Assembly (NCBI GenBank): GCA_964543475.1
Contig: CAZIYJ010000003.1
Coordinates: 248,001-312,000, forward strand
Length of the DNA stretch: 64,000 bases
Source: JAYSYM01 sp964543475
GTDB lineage: Bacteria > Bdellovibrionota > Bdellovibrionia > Bdellovibrionales > JAMPXM01
Direction of reading: 5' to 3'
In this document: positions 9,723 through 15,964 of the stretch, one piece after another
How positions within the stretch are numbered: the first letter of the stretch is position 1
How the letters are laid out: every line of letters starts with the position of its first letter
Program-made: the position numbers and the translations under genes
The notes under the pieces: model-generated
What the model saw: the letters and a program-made list of their open reading frames with translations, nothing else
What the model was told of the DNA's origin: nothing
Database searches by the model: none

Positions 9723-9937
9723 TGCGCGACCTACAAAGCAGAATAAAATTAGCAGAAATTACCGGATCGGTTGGTGCAGGAGTAATTGGGGTAGGGTTAG
9801 GTTTATTTTTCGGTTCTACTTTTTTTGCCTATTGGCTACCCATTCTGTTATTCAGTACTCTTAGAGTTTCGGAAAAAATATGTCGTAACTTTGCGGCAGT
9901 TATTGGGTCCGTGTACCCTTCACTTGCGACAGTTTAA
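9719..9937 (+). CDS. Small membrane protein ending the metal operon, C-terminus possibly altered
   Basis: A 72-aa protein with one or two hydrophobic segments (about residues 13-46, glycine-rich then aromatic). It starts at GTG 9719 or ATG 9722 inside the previous stop, so it looks like the last translationally coupled gene of the operon. The first half (LAEITGSVGAGVIG then a TM helix) reads as a normal small integral membrane protein. The last 25 residues look less like natural protein. The frame +1 to it also stays open past 10,000, so the original C-terminus may have been replaced or shifted. No function is recognised; proximity suggests a role linked to the pumps. Confidence 0.6.
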   Translation: MMRDLQSRIKLAEITGSVGAGVIGVGLGLFFGSTFFAYWLPILLFSTLRVSEKICRNFAAVIGSVYPSLATV

Positions 9938-10000
9938 GAACTTAATCTGCTCGCTACATCAATACATCGATGACGGCAGCCGAGAATCTCTAATTAGCAA

Positions 10001-10016
10001 TGGCACGTCTTTCGCC
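10001..10016 (+). promoter_or_regulatory. Candidate sigma-54 (-24/-12) promoter
   Basis: TGGCACG followed after four bases by TCGC matches the sigma-54 consensus TGGCACG-N4-TTGC with one mismatch. GG at 10002-10003 and GC at 10014-10015 are exactly 10 bases apart. A start near 10027 would leave a leader of about 40 bases before the secreted-protein ATG at 10066. This could be chance; no activator site was identified. Confidence 0.45.
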
Positions 10017-10065
10017 ATACTCCATTAAAGTAGCTGCAATAGTGCAGCGTAACTACGGGAGTGCT

Positions 10066-10344
10066 ATGCGAAAGTTTAGAATGGTTTTTTCAGCTATATT
10101 ACTGTTGTCGATTTGTTCTCAGGGTAAAGCTCTGTCGGGGCTTCAGAAAGTAAGTTGTATGAGCTCAGATATGCATACACCAATTTGGGTCCGCGAATAC
10201 TTTATTGATTTTCAAGATCACTATCAAAATGTGATAGTAGCCAGAGAACTACAGCGCGATAACGAGTGTGCACTCGGCCTTAAGAATACAATCTATTTGC
10301 GCGAGTGTTCTGCGGTTCAATATGAACCCATCTCTTGTTTCTAA
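10066..10344 (+). CDS. Small secreted cysteine-containing protein
   Basis: A 92-aa protein of unknown function. The ATG at 10066 is chosen because a GGGAG lies just upstream (near 10057) and because it gives a clean signal peptide: MRKF, then a hydrophobic run to about residue 18, and a likely cleavage after GKA. A longer frame from 10000 would put 22 unlikely residues in front and would overlap the candidate promoter. The mature part (about 70 aa) has four cysteines (in VSCMSS, NECALG, LRECSA and the final ISCF), which suggests one or two disulfides and a periplasmic or extracellular location. It follows the metal operon but is separated by about 130 bases, so it is probably its own unit. 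I do not recognise the family. Confidence 0.6.
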   Translation: MRKFRMVFSAILLLSICSQGKALSGLQKVSCMSSDMHTPIWVREYFIDFQDHYQNVIVARELQRDNECALGLKNTIYLRECSAVQYEPISCF

Positions 10345-10421
10345 GGCGGTAGAGTGACTGACATGAACCCAGAGAATGGCGCAAAGCCTGCTGAAGGCCA
10401 ATGAAGGCTGAAGGCAAAACG

Positions 10422-10445
10422 ACCGGCGCCATGAAGGGTGCCGGT
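10422..10445 (+). terminator. Weak hairpin 3' of the small secreted gene
   Basis: The arms ACCGGCGCC and GGTGCCGGT pair around the loop ATGAAG with one G-T wobble/mismatch. No T-run follows, so termination is uncertain. It lies between the convergent genes ending at 10344 (plus) and 10489 (minus). Several short GAAGGC repeats occur just before it. Confidence 0.35.
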
Positions 10446-10488
10446 GATATTTAGAATTAAAATAGGTCAGAGTGGTTGCTTAAAATAT

Positions 10489-10677
10489 TTATTTAAATCT
10501 GCGAGCTTCTTTTGGAAATACTGAAATAGGTTTCCAATCAATTTCAAGAACCTTGCGAGAGGCGTGCTCGATGCGTGATACGCATTCACGAGAAGTGCAT
10601 TCGCGTAAGTCAGTGAGGTTAAGACCAAGCTGCAGTATAGATGCCCCGACGATCAGTTTAATCAATATCTGGTACAT
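10489..10677 (-). CDS. 62-aa protein with N-terminal membrane segment
   Basis: Small protein of unknown function. It is supported as a real gene by an AAGGAG seven bases before the ATG at 10677 and by its position 15 bases downstream of the XRE regulator on the same strand. Residues 4-19 (ILIKLIVGASILQLGL) could be a signal or membrane anchor. The rest is charged and has two Cys (C28, C33), in TSRECVSR-like context. Regulator plus small membrane protein is a common accessory-module arrangement, but nothing further supports a toxin, anti-toxin or phage role. Family not recognised. Confidence 0.55.
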   Translation of the reverse strand: MYQILIKLIVGASILQLGLNLTDLRECTSRECVSRIEHASRKVLEIDWKPISVFPKEARRFK

Positions 10678-10692
10678 GGTTTTACTCCTTAG

Positions 10693-11037
10693 TTATGCAA
10701 TAAAGCTGGCAAGAATAGTGTGGACGGCCTTCAATTTCTCTTCGTTTTGGATGCGAGCGAGTAGTCCATAGCATTCATCTTTTAAGTTCAGCATTGGTAG
10801 TGGCTTACCTGATGAATACGCTTCGAACTCTTCCCAATCGAAACCATAGCAAGCGATCAGCTTGCGAGCCCGGGTTTCGGAAATATCCATTCTCCCGTTC
10901 TCATAATGACCAATGGCCGCGGGCGAACAGCCGGCAGCTTGAGCTGCTACAGGCTGACTGATTCTTTTTATCAGCCGCATATAGCGGATCACTTTTGATC
11001 GTACTGTTATTTTCTTTTCGTTACTTCGCTTTCTCAC
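10693..11037 (-). CDS. XRE-family helix-turn-helix transcriptional regulator
   Basis: A 114-aa DNA-binding regulator. Start is GTG at 11037, directly after a strong GGAGGA. Residues 13-65 form an XRE/Cro-type HTH: VIRYMRLIKRISQPVAAQAA, then GCSPAAIGHYENGR, the typical recognition helix with the ExGR ending. The C-terminal about 35 residues are helical and probably dimerise. Perfect inverted repeats lie immediately upstream (11047-11110), so autoregulation is likely. It precedes the 62-aa gene by 15 bases; the two probably form one transcript. What else it controls cannot be seen, although the divergently placed secreted-protein gene and the metal operon are nearby candidates. Confidence 0.85.
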   Translation of the reverse strand: MRKRSNEKKITVRSKVIRYMRLIKRISQPVAAQAAGCSPAAIGHYENGRMDISETRARKLIACYGFDWEEFEAYSSGKPLPMLNLKDECYGLLARIQNEEKLKAVHTILASFIA

Positions 11038-11046
11038 AAATCCTCC

Positions 11047-11110
11047 TTCTGAATTTGCAGAACCCTGCTCACCAAATTCAGAAATGATTTCGTTTAGCTA
11101 GGGTCCCTAG
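11047..11110 (-). promoter_or_regulatory. Operator-like inverted repeats upstream of the XRE gene
   Basis: Two palindromes lie between the XRE start codon and the upstream region. TTCTGAATTTG at 11047-11057 is matched perfectly by CAAATTCAGAA at 11073-11083 (11-bp arms, 15-base spacer). CTAGGGTCCCTAG at 11098-11110 is a perfect palindrome around a central T. The first arm abuts the ribosome-binding site, so it could act as operator or as mRNA hairpin. Autoregulation is inferred from position. Confidence 0.6.
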
Positions 11111-11147
11111 ACAGAGGCGTGATGAACTTCCGAAAAAACTTTTGCTC

Positions 11148-11175
11148 GTAGCCAAAACGTAGCCAGATTGTAGCC
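11148..11175. repeat. Three GTAGCC direct repeats at 11-bp spacing
   Basis: GTAGCC occurs at 11148, 11159 and 11170, exactly 11 bases (about one helical turn) apart, in a region without genes between the XRE operators and tRNA-Glu. Such phasing suits a cooperative protein-binding site. It might also be a scrap of a former integrase 3' end beside the tRNA. Neither is proven. Confidence 0.4.
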
Positions 11176-11273
11176 GAGCCACGTGATTTGGTGTGATGTC
11201 GCGTGAAGCGAGATCAGCTTTGTTCGATTAGGACGATTGAATCTTGTTTATTGTTGTTGAGAACTTAGAATCA

Positions 11274-11290
11274 CCGCGATTTTATCGCGG
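11274..11290 (-). terminator. Hairpin downstream of tRNA-Glu
   Basis: CCGCGAT and ATCGCGG form a perfect 7-bp stem with a 3-base loop, seven bases beyond the CCA end of tRNA-Glu in its direction of transcription. There is no clear T-run, so it may be a terminator or a 3' processing structure of the tRNA transcript. Confidence 0.5.
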
Positions 11291-11297
11291 GGTTATT

Positions 11298-11373
11298 TGG
11301 CGTCCCCAAGGAGATTCGAACTCCTGTATCCTCCGTGAAAGGGAGGTGTCCTAGGCCACTAGACGATGGGGAC
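11298..11373 (-). tRNA. tRNA-Glu (anticodon TTC)
   Basis: Read on the minus strand, the acceptor GTCCCCA pairs with TGGGGAC. The anticodon loop TTTCACG carries TTC (glutamate), and the T-arm GGAGTTCGAATCTCC is canonical. The discriminator base is G and CCA is encoded. The length of 76 nt is normal. It lies 78 bases after tRNA-Lys and is probably cotranscribed with it. Confidence 0.97.
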
Positions 11374-11451
11374 CCTGACAGTTTCGCTTTAAAAACTCAG
11401 CTGATTTTGCATCTGAGCTTTTAAACCAAAACTGTGATCTATTCTAAAAAA

Positions 11452-11527
11452 TGGTGAGGCGCCATGGACTTGAACCATGGACCCCATCCTTAAAAGGGAT
11501 GTGCTCTACCAACTGAGCTAGCGCCTC
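11452..11527 (-). tRNA. tRNA-Lys (anticodon TTT)
   Basis: Read on the minus strand, the acceptor GAGGCGC pairs with GCGCCTC and the D-arm contains AGCTCAGTTGGTAGAGC. The anticodon loop CTTTTAA carries TTT (lysine), and the T-arm TGGTTCAAGTCCA is canonical. CCA is encoded, and the length is 76 nt. It is the first tRNA of a two-tRNA unit. Confidence 0.97.
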
Positions 11528-11551
11528 ACACCAAAAAGAACAGAAGCGCCA

Positions 11552-11579
11552 ATTTCATGGAATTTGGGCCCTATGTCAA
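11552..11579 (-). promoter_or_regulatory. Sigma-70-type promoter for the tRNA-Lys/Glu unit
   Basis: On the minus strand a perfect -35 TTGACA (11579-11574) is followed after 16 bases by TGAAAT (11557-11552, four of six to consensus). A start near 11545 would be about 18 bases before the mature tRNA-Lys 5' end at 11527, a normal leader for a tRNA transcript. Confidence 0.6.
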
Positions 11580-11661
11580 GGAAGCCCAAAAGAATTTTAG
11601 CCACATTTGAGAGGTCGAAAAAAGCAGGGCTTAGATGCCCAAAAAACTCACTAAGATTGGA

Positions 11662-12414
11662 CTATTTAAGCCTGAGGACTGGAGGTTTTTCACGTAATGA
11701 GCGAGCTACCAGCCACCGAGTTTTGATGAGATCACGGAGCATTTTTAACGAATCCCGAACGATTCGAACCTTTGAATCCTCATCGTTGACCCATTTTACG
11801 GGCAATACATCGATCTTGAAGCCTAAAAGCCGAGCGAGCATGAGGACTTCAACGTCGAAGGCAAAGCCATCGAGCTTCTGACGCGAAAAAATTTCGGTAC
11901 ATGCTTCGCGCCTGAAGGCCTTAAATCCGCACTGAGTGTCGGTGATTCCTTCTCCGGCCAAAAGCTGAACAAACTTGTTAAAAATTCGCCCCATATTTCT
12001 GCGAAGTGGATGCTGCGATTTAACGATTTGGCTTTTAGCATGCGCGCGACTGCCGATCACAACGTCAACCAATGGGTTCTCGCTAAAATACTTAATGAAG
12101 GCGTCTACTTCTTCGAGCGGAGTAGAAAGATCGGCATCCATAAAGATGATCAGATCACCAGTCGCACGAGTCATTCCACTTCGAACTGCAAAGCCTTTTC
12201 CACGCTGAACTTTATTATCAATCACTTGAAAGCGTGGATCGTGCTTCACGACAGCCTGTGAAGCTTCAACCGTGCGATCTTTGGACTTCTCAATCATAGC
12301 TAAAACTTCGAGCTCGTAAGGAATATTTTTAAAATGCACGAGCATCTTTTGAAGCGAAGCAGGAAGTCTTCGCTCTTCGTTGTAGGCTGGAATGACCAAA
12401 CTAACTTTAGGCAT
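11662..12414 (-). CDS. Family 2 glycosyltransferase (dolichyl-phosphate glucosyltransferase-like)
   Basis: Cytoplasmic, membrane-associated GT-A glycosyltransferase of 250 aa that probably transfers a sugar from a nucleotide donor to a polyprenyl phosphate. N-terminal VSLVIPAYNEERRLPASL is the GT2 start. DADLSTP near residues 92-98 is the metal/nucleotide-binding D-x-D region. GSRAHAKS and DTQCGFKAFRREA are the motifs seen in ALG5-like enzymes. It overlaps the end of the preceding glycosyltransferase-like membrane gene by 8 bases, so the two probably work together: a lipid-linked sugar made here would be the donor for the integral-membrane enzyme. The acceptor is unknown. Confidence 0.87.
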   Translation of the reverse strand: MPKVSLVIPAYNEERRLPASLQKMLVHFKNIPYELEVLAMIEKSKDRTVEASQAVVKHDPRFQVIDNKVQRGKGFAVRSGMTRATGDLIIFMDADLSTPLEEVDAFIKYFSENPLVDVVIGSRAHAKSQIVKSQHPLRRNMGRIFNKFVQLLAGEGITDTQCGFKAFRREACTEIFSRQKLDGFAFDVEVLMLARLLGFKIDVLPVKWVNDEDSKVRIVRDSLKMLRDLIKTRWLVARSLREKPPVLRLK

Positions 12415-13609
12415 TCGTCACCTTAGCTCGAGTTTTGAGAAGTGTAAAACCTATCATGAGCAGTAGGGCAACGAGCCCGAATAAATGATTTCCGTATGAG
12501 CCGATAAGCACAGTCAACTCGCGGCCTAATATCGCCAGCACCGCCAAATGGACCAATGCGAATCGGAGCCAATAAACAGTGAACCACTTTCGATCGAGCA
12601 TTTTATGGAGCAAGAGCGCGTTGGCTACCATGATCACGGGAGTTGCAATCACATGGTACTCAATGAACACACAGGTGAGCGCAAAGAGTGGCATGCAGAG
12701 ACTCAGAAGCAAGATGCTCAGATCGATGTGTCTGTAACGCTCAATTGATTCTTTTGTTTTGATGCTTAAGGCAACTAGATAACCAAGCGATAGTGCCGCG
12801 ATAAAGTTAAACAGCATGTGGAAAGATTTGCCGAGCATCTCGCTGTCAGCGCTACGCCACATCACCGCCACAGGGGCCTGATTTATGTACTTAAAGAACG
12901 GGTAGTAGCTGCGATCTTGAAGAATCAGCGCCCACTGCTCCACTTGATAAACTAGCGTTGAAGGTCCGTAAATGATTGCCGGAAGACCAAAGGTGAAAAG
13001 CAGAGTGAAAAAGATGGATAGAACAAATTCACTCCAGCGTCGGGCACACAAGAAATAAAGTGCAGCAGCGCCTGGGTAAACTTTGATCATTGCACCTAAG
13101 CCGGTTGCAACTCCCGCCCAAACGAATTTTCCGCGATCACTTAAATCAACGGCCGCCATCATCGCTAAAAACATCAAGACGTTGACGTTCCCTTGATTGG
13201 CATTGCGGTTAACGTAATCAAGAACCAAAAACAAAGTAAGAATACGAACGCCGGGAGAGCGAACGATTTCGCCAATGCGAGCTGCCAGCACTCGCTCCAT
13301 TAAAAACCATGACAGCGGAAACGCTAGCGCATTGATAATACCAAAAACAAACTGAGCTTCCCATCGCCCAAGCCACGCAAACGGAGCCATGAAGAGTGGA
13401 AAGAGTGGACCATATCGATAGGTCCAATTGAGATCGCGCTCGAGATTATAAAAGTCATAATTGCCAGCGAGGAACTGCTGACCAGTGCGATAGAAAACTT
13501 GAAAATCGAGATCATGCTTTGCGGTGTGCTTAATACATACGAAAACCAGAACCGCCATCAGGAAGTAGAAGAGACGGTTTAGGTTCTGGGTTGATAAGTA
13601 TTTCTTCAC
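12407..13609 (-). CDS. Integral-membrane GT-C family glycosyltransferase (DUF2029/GT87-like)
   Basis: Polytopic membrane protein of 400 aa with about nine to eleven hydrophobic helices. The first TM is followed by a conserved-type periplasmic acidic loop (KHDLDFQVFYRTGQQFL), as in polyprenol-phosphate-mannose-using GT87 enzymes, where an early Asp is catalytic. YRYGPLFPLFMAPF is also typical of DUF2029. It begins 2 bases after the purA stop and overlaps the GT2 gene, which could make its polyprenyl-phosphate sugar donor. The product might be a glycan or a mannosylated lipid; Bdellovibrio-type lipid A is known to carry mannose, but a direct link is only a suggestion. Confidence 0.8.
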   Translation of the reverse strand: MKKYLSTQNLNRLFYFLMAVLVFVCIKHTAKHDLDFQVFYRTGQQFLAGNYDFYNLERDLNWTYRYGPLFPLFMAPFAWLGRWEAQFVFGIINALAFPLSWFLMERVLAARIGEIVRSPGVRILTLFLVLDYVNRNANQGNVNVLMFLAMMAAVDLSDRGKFVWAGVATGLGAMIKVYPGAAALYFLCARRWSEFVLSIFFTLLFTFGLPAIIYGPSTLVYQVEQWALILQDRSYYPFFKYINQAPVAVMWRSADSEMLGKSFHMLFNFIAALSLGYLVALSIKTKESIERYRHIDLSILLLSLCMPLFALTCVFIEYHVIATPVIMVANALLLHKMLDRKWFTVYWLRFALVHLAVLAILGRELTVLIGSYGNHLFGLVALLLMIGFTLLKTRAKVTNA

Positions 13610-13611
13610 GA

Positions 13612-14907
13612 TTAAGTAAAGAGTGGTTTGATCCAGAGTGTCTGTTCGCGACCCGGGCCAACAGAAACCACATCGATCGGAGTTGCAACTTCGTTACCGA
13701 TGAATTGCACGTAATCACGTGCAGCGGTCGGTAAGTCTTGAATGCTACGTACCTGAGTGATGTCTTCGCTCCAGCCATTAAGCGTTTTGTAAACGCATTC
13801 GACGCGCGCAAGATCATTTGGTGAAGTAGGAAGATCTTTAATTTCCTGACCATCTAACTTGTACGCAACGCATACATCGATTTTGTCATGACCGCTTAAG
13901 ACATCAAGTTTCATCAGAGCAAGGTTGGTGATGCCGTTAACTCGAATTGCGTATTTAAGCGCAACTAAATCTAACCAACCACAGCGTCGAGCACGGCCCG
14001 TTGTTGCGCCAAATTCTCCGCCTTCTTTTCGAATGCGTTCGCCGAGTTCGTTATCAAGTTCCGTCGGGAAGGGCCCAGAACCAACGCGTGTAACATAAGC
14101 TTTAGTGATTCCAACAATCTTTTGAACGGCATTCGGTCCAATGCCTGAACCGATACATGCAGAGCCTGAAATCGTCGATGAACTTGTAACAAACGGATAA
14201 GTTCCGTGAAGAAGATCAAGCATGGTGCCTTGTGCTCCTTCGAACAAAACTTTCTTTCCGCCTTTAAGTGCCTTGTGAATCATGAGGGATGCATCTTTAC
14301 AACGATATGCCGAAAGCTGCTCAGCGAGTTCAAGCATTCGCTTGTAAAGCGGCTCAACCGCAACTGGTATTTCGTTGTAATACTTTTCGAGTAAGAAGTT
14401 TTTCTCTTTCAAACAAACTTCTAGTTTTTGTTTTAAAGTTGCCGTTTCAAAAAGATCGCCGAACAAAATTGCCTTGCGAGAAGCGCGATCTTCGTACGCA
14501 GGGCCAATGCCTCGGCCAGTAGTTCCGATTTTTTCGTTGCCGAGAGCTTTTTCGCGAGCCACATCGAGTTGTCGGTGAACGCTCAGCACAACCGTCGCTG
14601 AATCAGAAATACGAAGCTGTTGCGGATCAGTGATCATTCCCGCAGTTTTTAAATCATTAATTTCTTTTGCTACTTCTTCGAGATCAAGAACAACGCCTGC
14701 GCCAATGATACAGGTAGTTTTCGGGTGCAGAATTCCTGACGGCACTAAGTGCAATACTGTTTTTACGTTGTTAACAATTAAGGTGTGACCAGCATTCGCT
14801 CCGCCCTGATAGCGAACGACCATGTCTGATTGAGCCGAGAACACGTCTACGACTTTACCTTTTCCCTCGTCGCCCCACTGAGATCCTACAACGATGATTC
14901 CAGGCAC
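13612..14907 (-). CDS. purA: Adenylosuccinate synthetase
   Basis: Catalyses IMP + aspartate + GTP to adenylosuccinate, the first committed step from IMP to AMP. The GTG at 14907 is chosen as start because AAGGAG lies 8 bases before it and it gives the standard N-terminus (VPGIIVVGSQWGDEGKGK); a longer frame from the GTG at 14925 would translate through that ribosome-binding site. Signature GSQWGDEGKGK (residues 8-18) with the catalytic Asp, GAQGTMLDLLHGTYPFVTSS and TTGRARRCGW are all present. Its 431 aa is normal. It lies downstream of two serine/glyoxylate-type enzymes and 2 bases before a membrane glycosyltransferase, so it may sit in a mixed operon. Confidence 0.97.
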   Translation of the reverse strand: MPGIIVVGSQWGDEGKGKVVDVFSAQSDMVVRYQGGANAGHTLIVNNVKTVLHLVPSGILHPKTTCIIGAGVVLDLEEVAKEINDLKTAGMITDPQQLRISDSATVVLSVHRQLDVAREKALGNEKIGTTGRGIGPAYEDRASRKAILFGDLFETATLKQKLEVCLKEKNFLLEKYYNEIPVAVEPLYKRMLELAEQLSAYRCKDASLMIHKALKGGKKVLFEGAQGTMLDLLHGTYPFVTSSSTISGSACIGSGIGPNAVQKIVGITKAYVTRVGSGPFPTELDNELGERIRKEGGEFGATTGRARRCGWLDLVALKYAIRVNGITNLALMKLDVLSGHDKIDVCVAYKLDGQEIKDLPTSPNDLARVECVYKTLNGWSEDITQVRSIQDLPTAARDYVQFIGNEVATPIDVVSVGPGREQTLWIKPLFT

Positions 14908-14989
14908 TTGAAGAGCTCCTTGCACTGAGATGTTCTTTGATTTTTTGGAACAACAAATGGTGTCGCAGAAAGCGCTGCTGGAGCAAGTT

Positions 14990-15964
14990 TTAACTCAAGG
15001 AGCCATTGTGAGAGAACCATTGGGCTTTCGGGGGGAGAGCATCGCTCAAATGGCCGTTCTCGAGAAAATCGATGATTTTAGTAGCAGCCTCGAGCGAACT
15101 CGCATCGAAAGCTTCGGCCGTGGTCGCACCTATGTGAGGCGAGAGGACCACTTGAGGCATTTTAAGCAGGGGCGACGATGGAGCTAACGGTTCAGACGCA
15201 AAAACATCGAGGCCAACGGCTTTGATGAGCTTTTGTTCGAGCGCCTTAATAAGTTCTGGCTCGTTGATGACGTCACCTCGGGATGTATTAACCAGAATCA
15301 AGTCAGCACTCGCGCCCTCAAGAGCCCGAAAGTTGATCATCTTCTTAGTTTCGGGGGTGGCAGGCACATGAAGGCTAACAAAATCGGCTCTTCTAAAAAG
15401 TTCTTCAACAGAAACACGCTCGGCCGAAGCTTTTGCGAAATCCTCGGGCTCGATATAGGGATCAAACGCAATCACGTCCATTCCGAACGCTTTAGCAAAT
15501 TTTGCGACTCGCGAACCAATTCGGCCGAGGCCAACGATTCCATAAGTTTTTCCGAAGAGAGTGTTGCCGGCGAGAAGATCTCTTTTCCATTCGCCTTTTT
15601 TTAGTTGCGCCGTGCTTTGGGTAAATTTCCGAGCGCATGCAAGTGCTAAGAGCCAAGTCAATTCAGCTGCACTTTGTGCATTAGGTTCTGGAGTGTGCAT
15701 CACTGTGACAGAGTGTTTTTGAGTCGCCGAAAAGTCGATGTGATCAAACCCGCTGGTCGAAGTCACAATTACTTTGAGCAGCGGCGCGAGCGTTAAAACT
15801 TCTGCGTTAATCTTCGTTCGGCTCCGAATAATTAATGCCGTCGTATCTTTAAGTTCTTCGACCGTAGGCAGGTGAGTGGCCGACTGAGTGACCTCAAGTT
15901 TGCTTCGACTTTTTAGCCTCGCGAGGGCTTCGATTGAAAAGCGATCAGTGATGAGAACCTTCAC
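14990..15964 (-). CDS. D-isomer 2-hydroxyacid dehydrogenase (3-phosphoglycerate dehydrogenase-like)
   Basis: NAD-dependent dehydrogenase of 324 aa. Features in order: N-terminal catalytic half; NAD-binding GLGRIGSRVAKFAKAFGMDV near 145-165; LHVPATPETKKMI; NTSRGDVINE with the catalytic Arg region; and LSPHIGATTAEA with the catalytic His. It lacks the C-terminal ACT regulatory domain of long SerA enzymes, so it is the short type. The 4-base overlap (ATGA) with the upstream class V aminotransferase makes a serine-biosynthesis or glyoxylate/hydroxypyruvate pair plausible. 3-phosphoglycerate as substrate is the best guess; other 2-hydroxyacids cannot be excluded. Confidence 0.9.
   Translation of the reverse strand: MKVLITDRFSIEALARLKSRSKLEVTQSATHLPTVEELKDTTALIIRSRTKINAEVLTLAPLLKVIVTSTSGFDHIDFSATQKHSVTVMHTPEPNAQSAAELTWLLALACARKFTQSTAQLKKGEWKRDLLAGNTLFGKTYGIVGLGRIGSRVAKFAKAFGMDVIAFDPYIEPEDFAKASAERVSVEELFRRADFVSLHVPATPETKKMINFRALEGASADLILVNTSRGDVINEPELIKALEQKLIKAVGLDVFASEPLAPSSPLLKMPQVVLSPHIGATTAEAFDASSLEAATKIIDFLENGHLSDALPPKAQWFSHNGSLS

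Noticed and set aside
9825..10028. 67-codon frame overlapping the end of the small membrane gene
   Set aside because: No ribosome site and no recognisable protein features; kept only as a hint of possible frame damage.
11564..11881. 105-codon plus-strand frame over the end of the GT2 gene
   Set aside because: Antisense shadow of the glycosyltransferase and the tRNA promoter region.
13612..14925. Earlier GTG start for purA
   Set aside because: The AAGGAG ribosome site would lie inside the coding region; the GTG at 14907 fits the family N-terminus.
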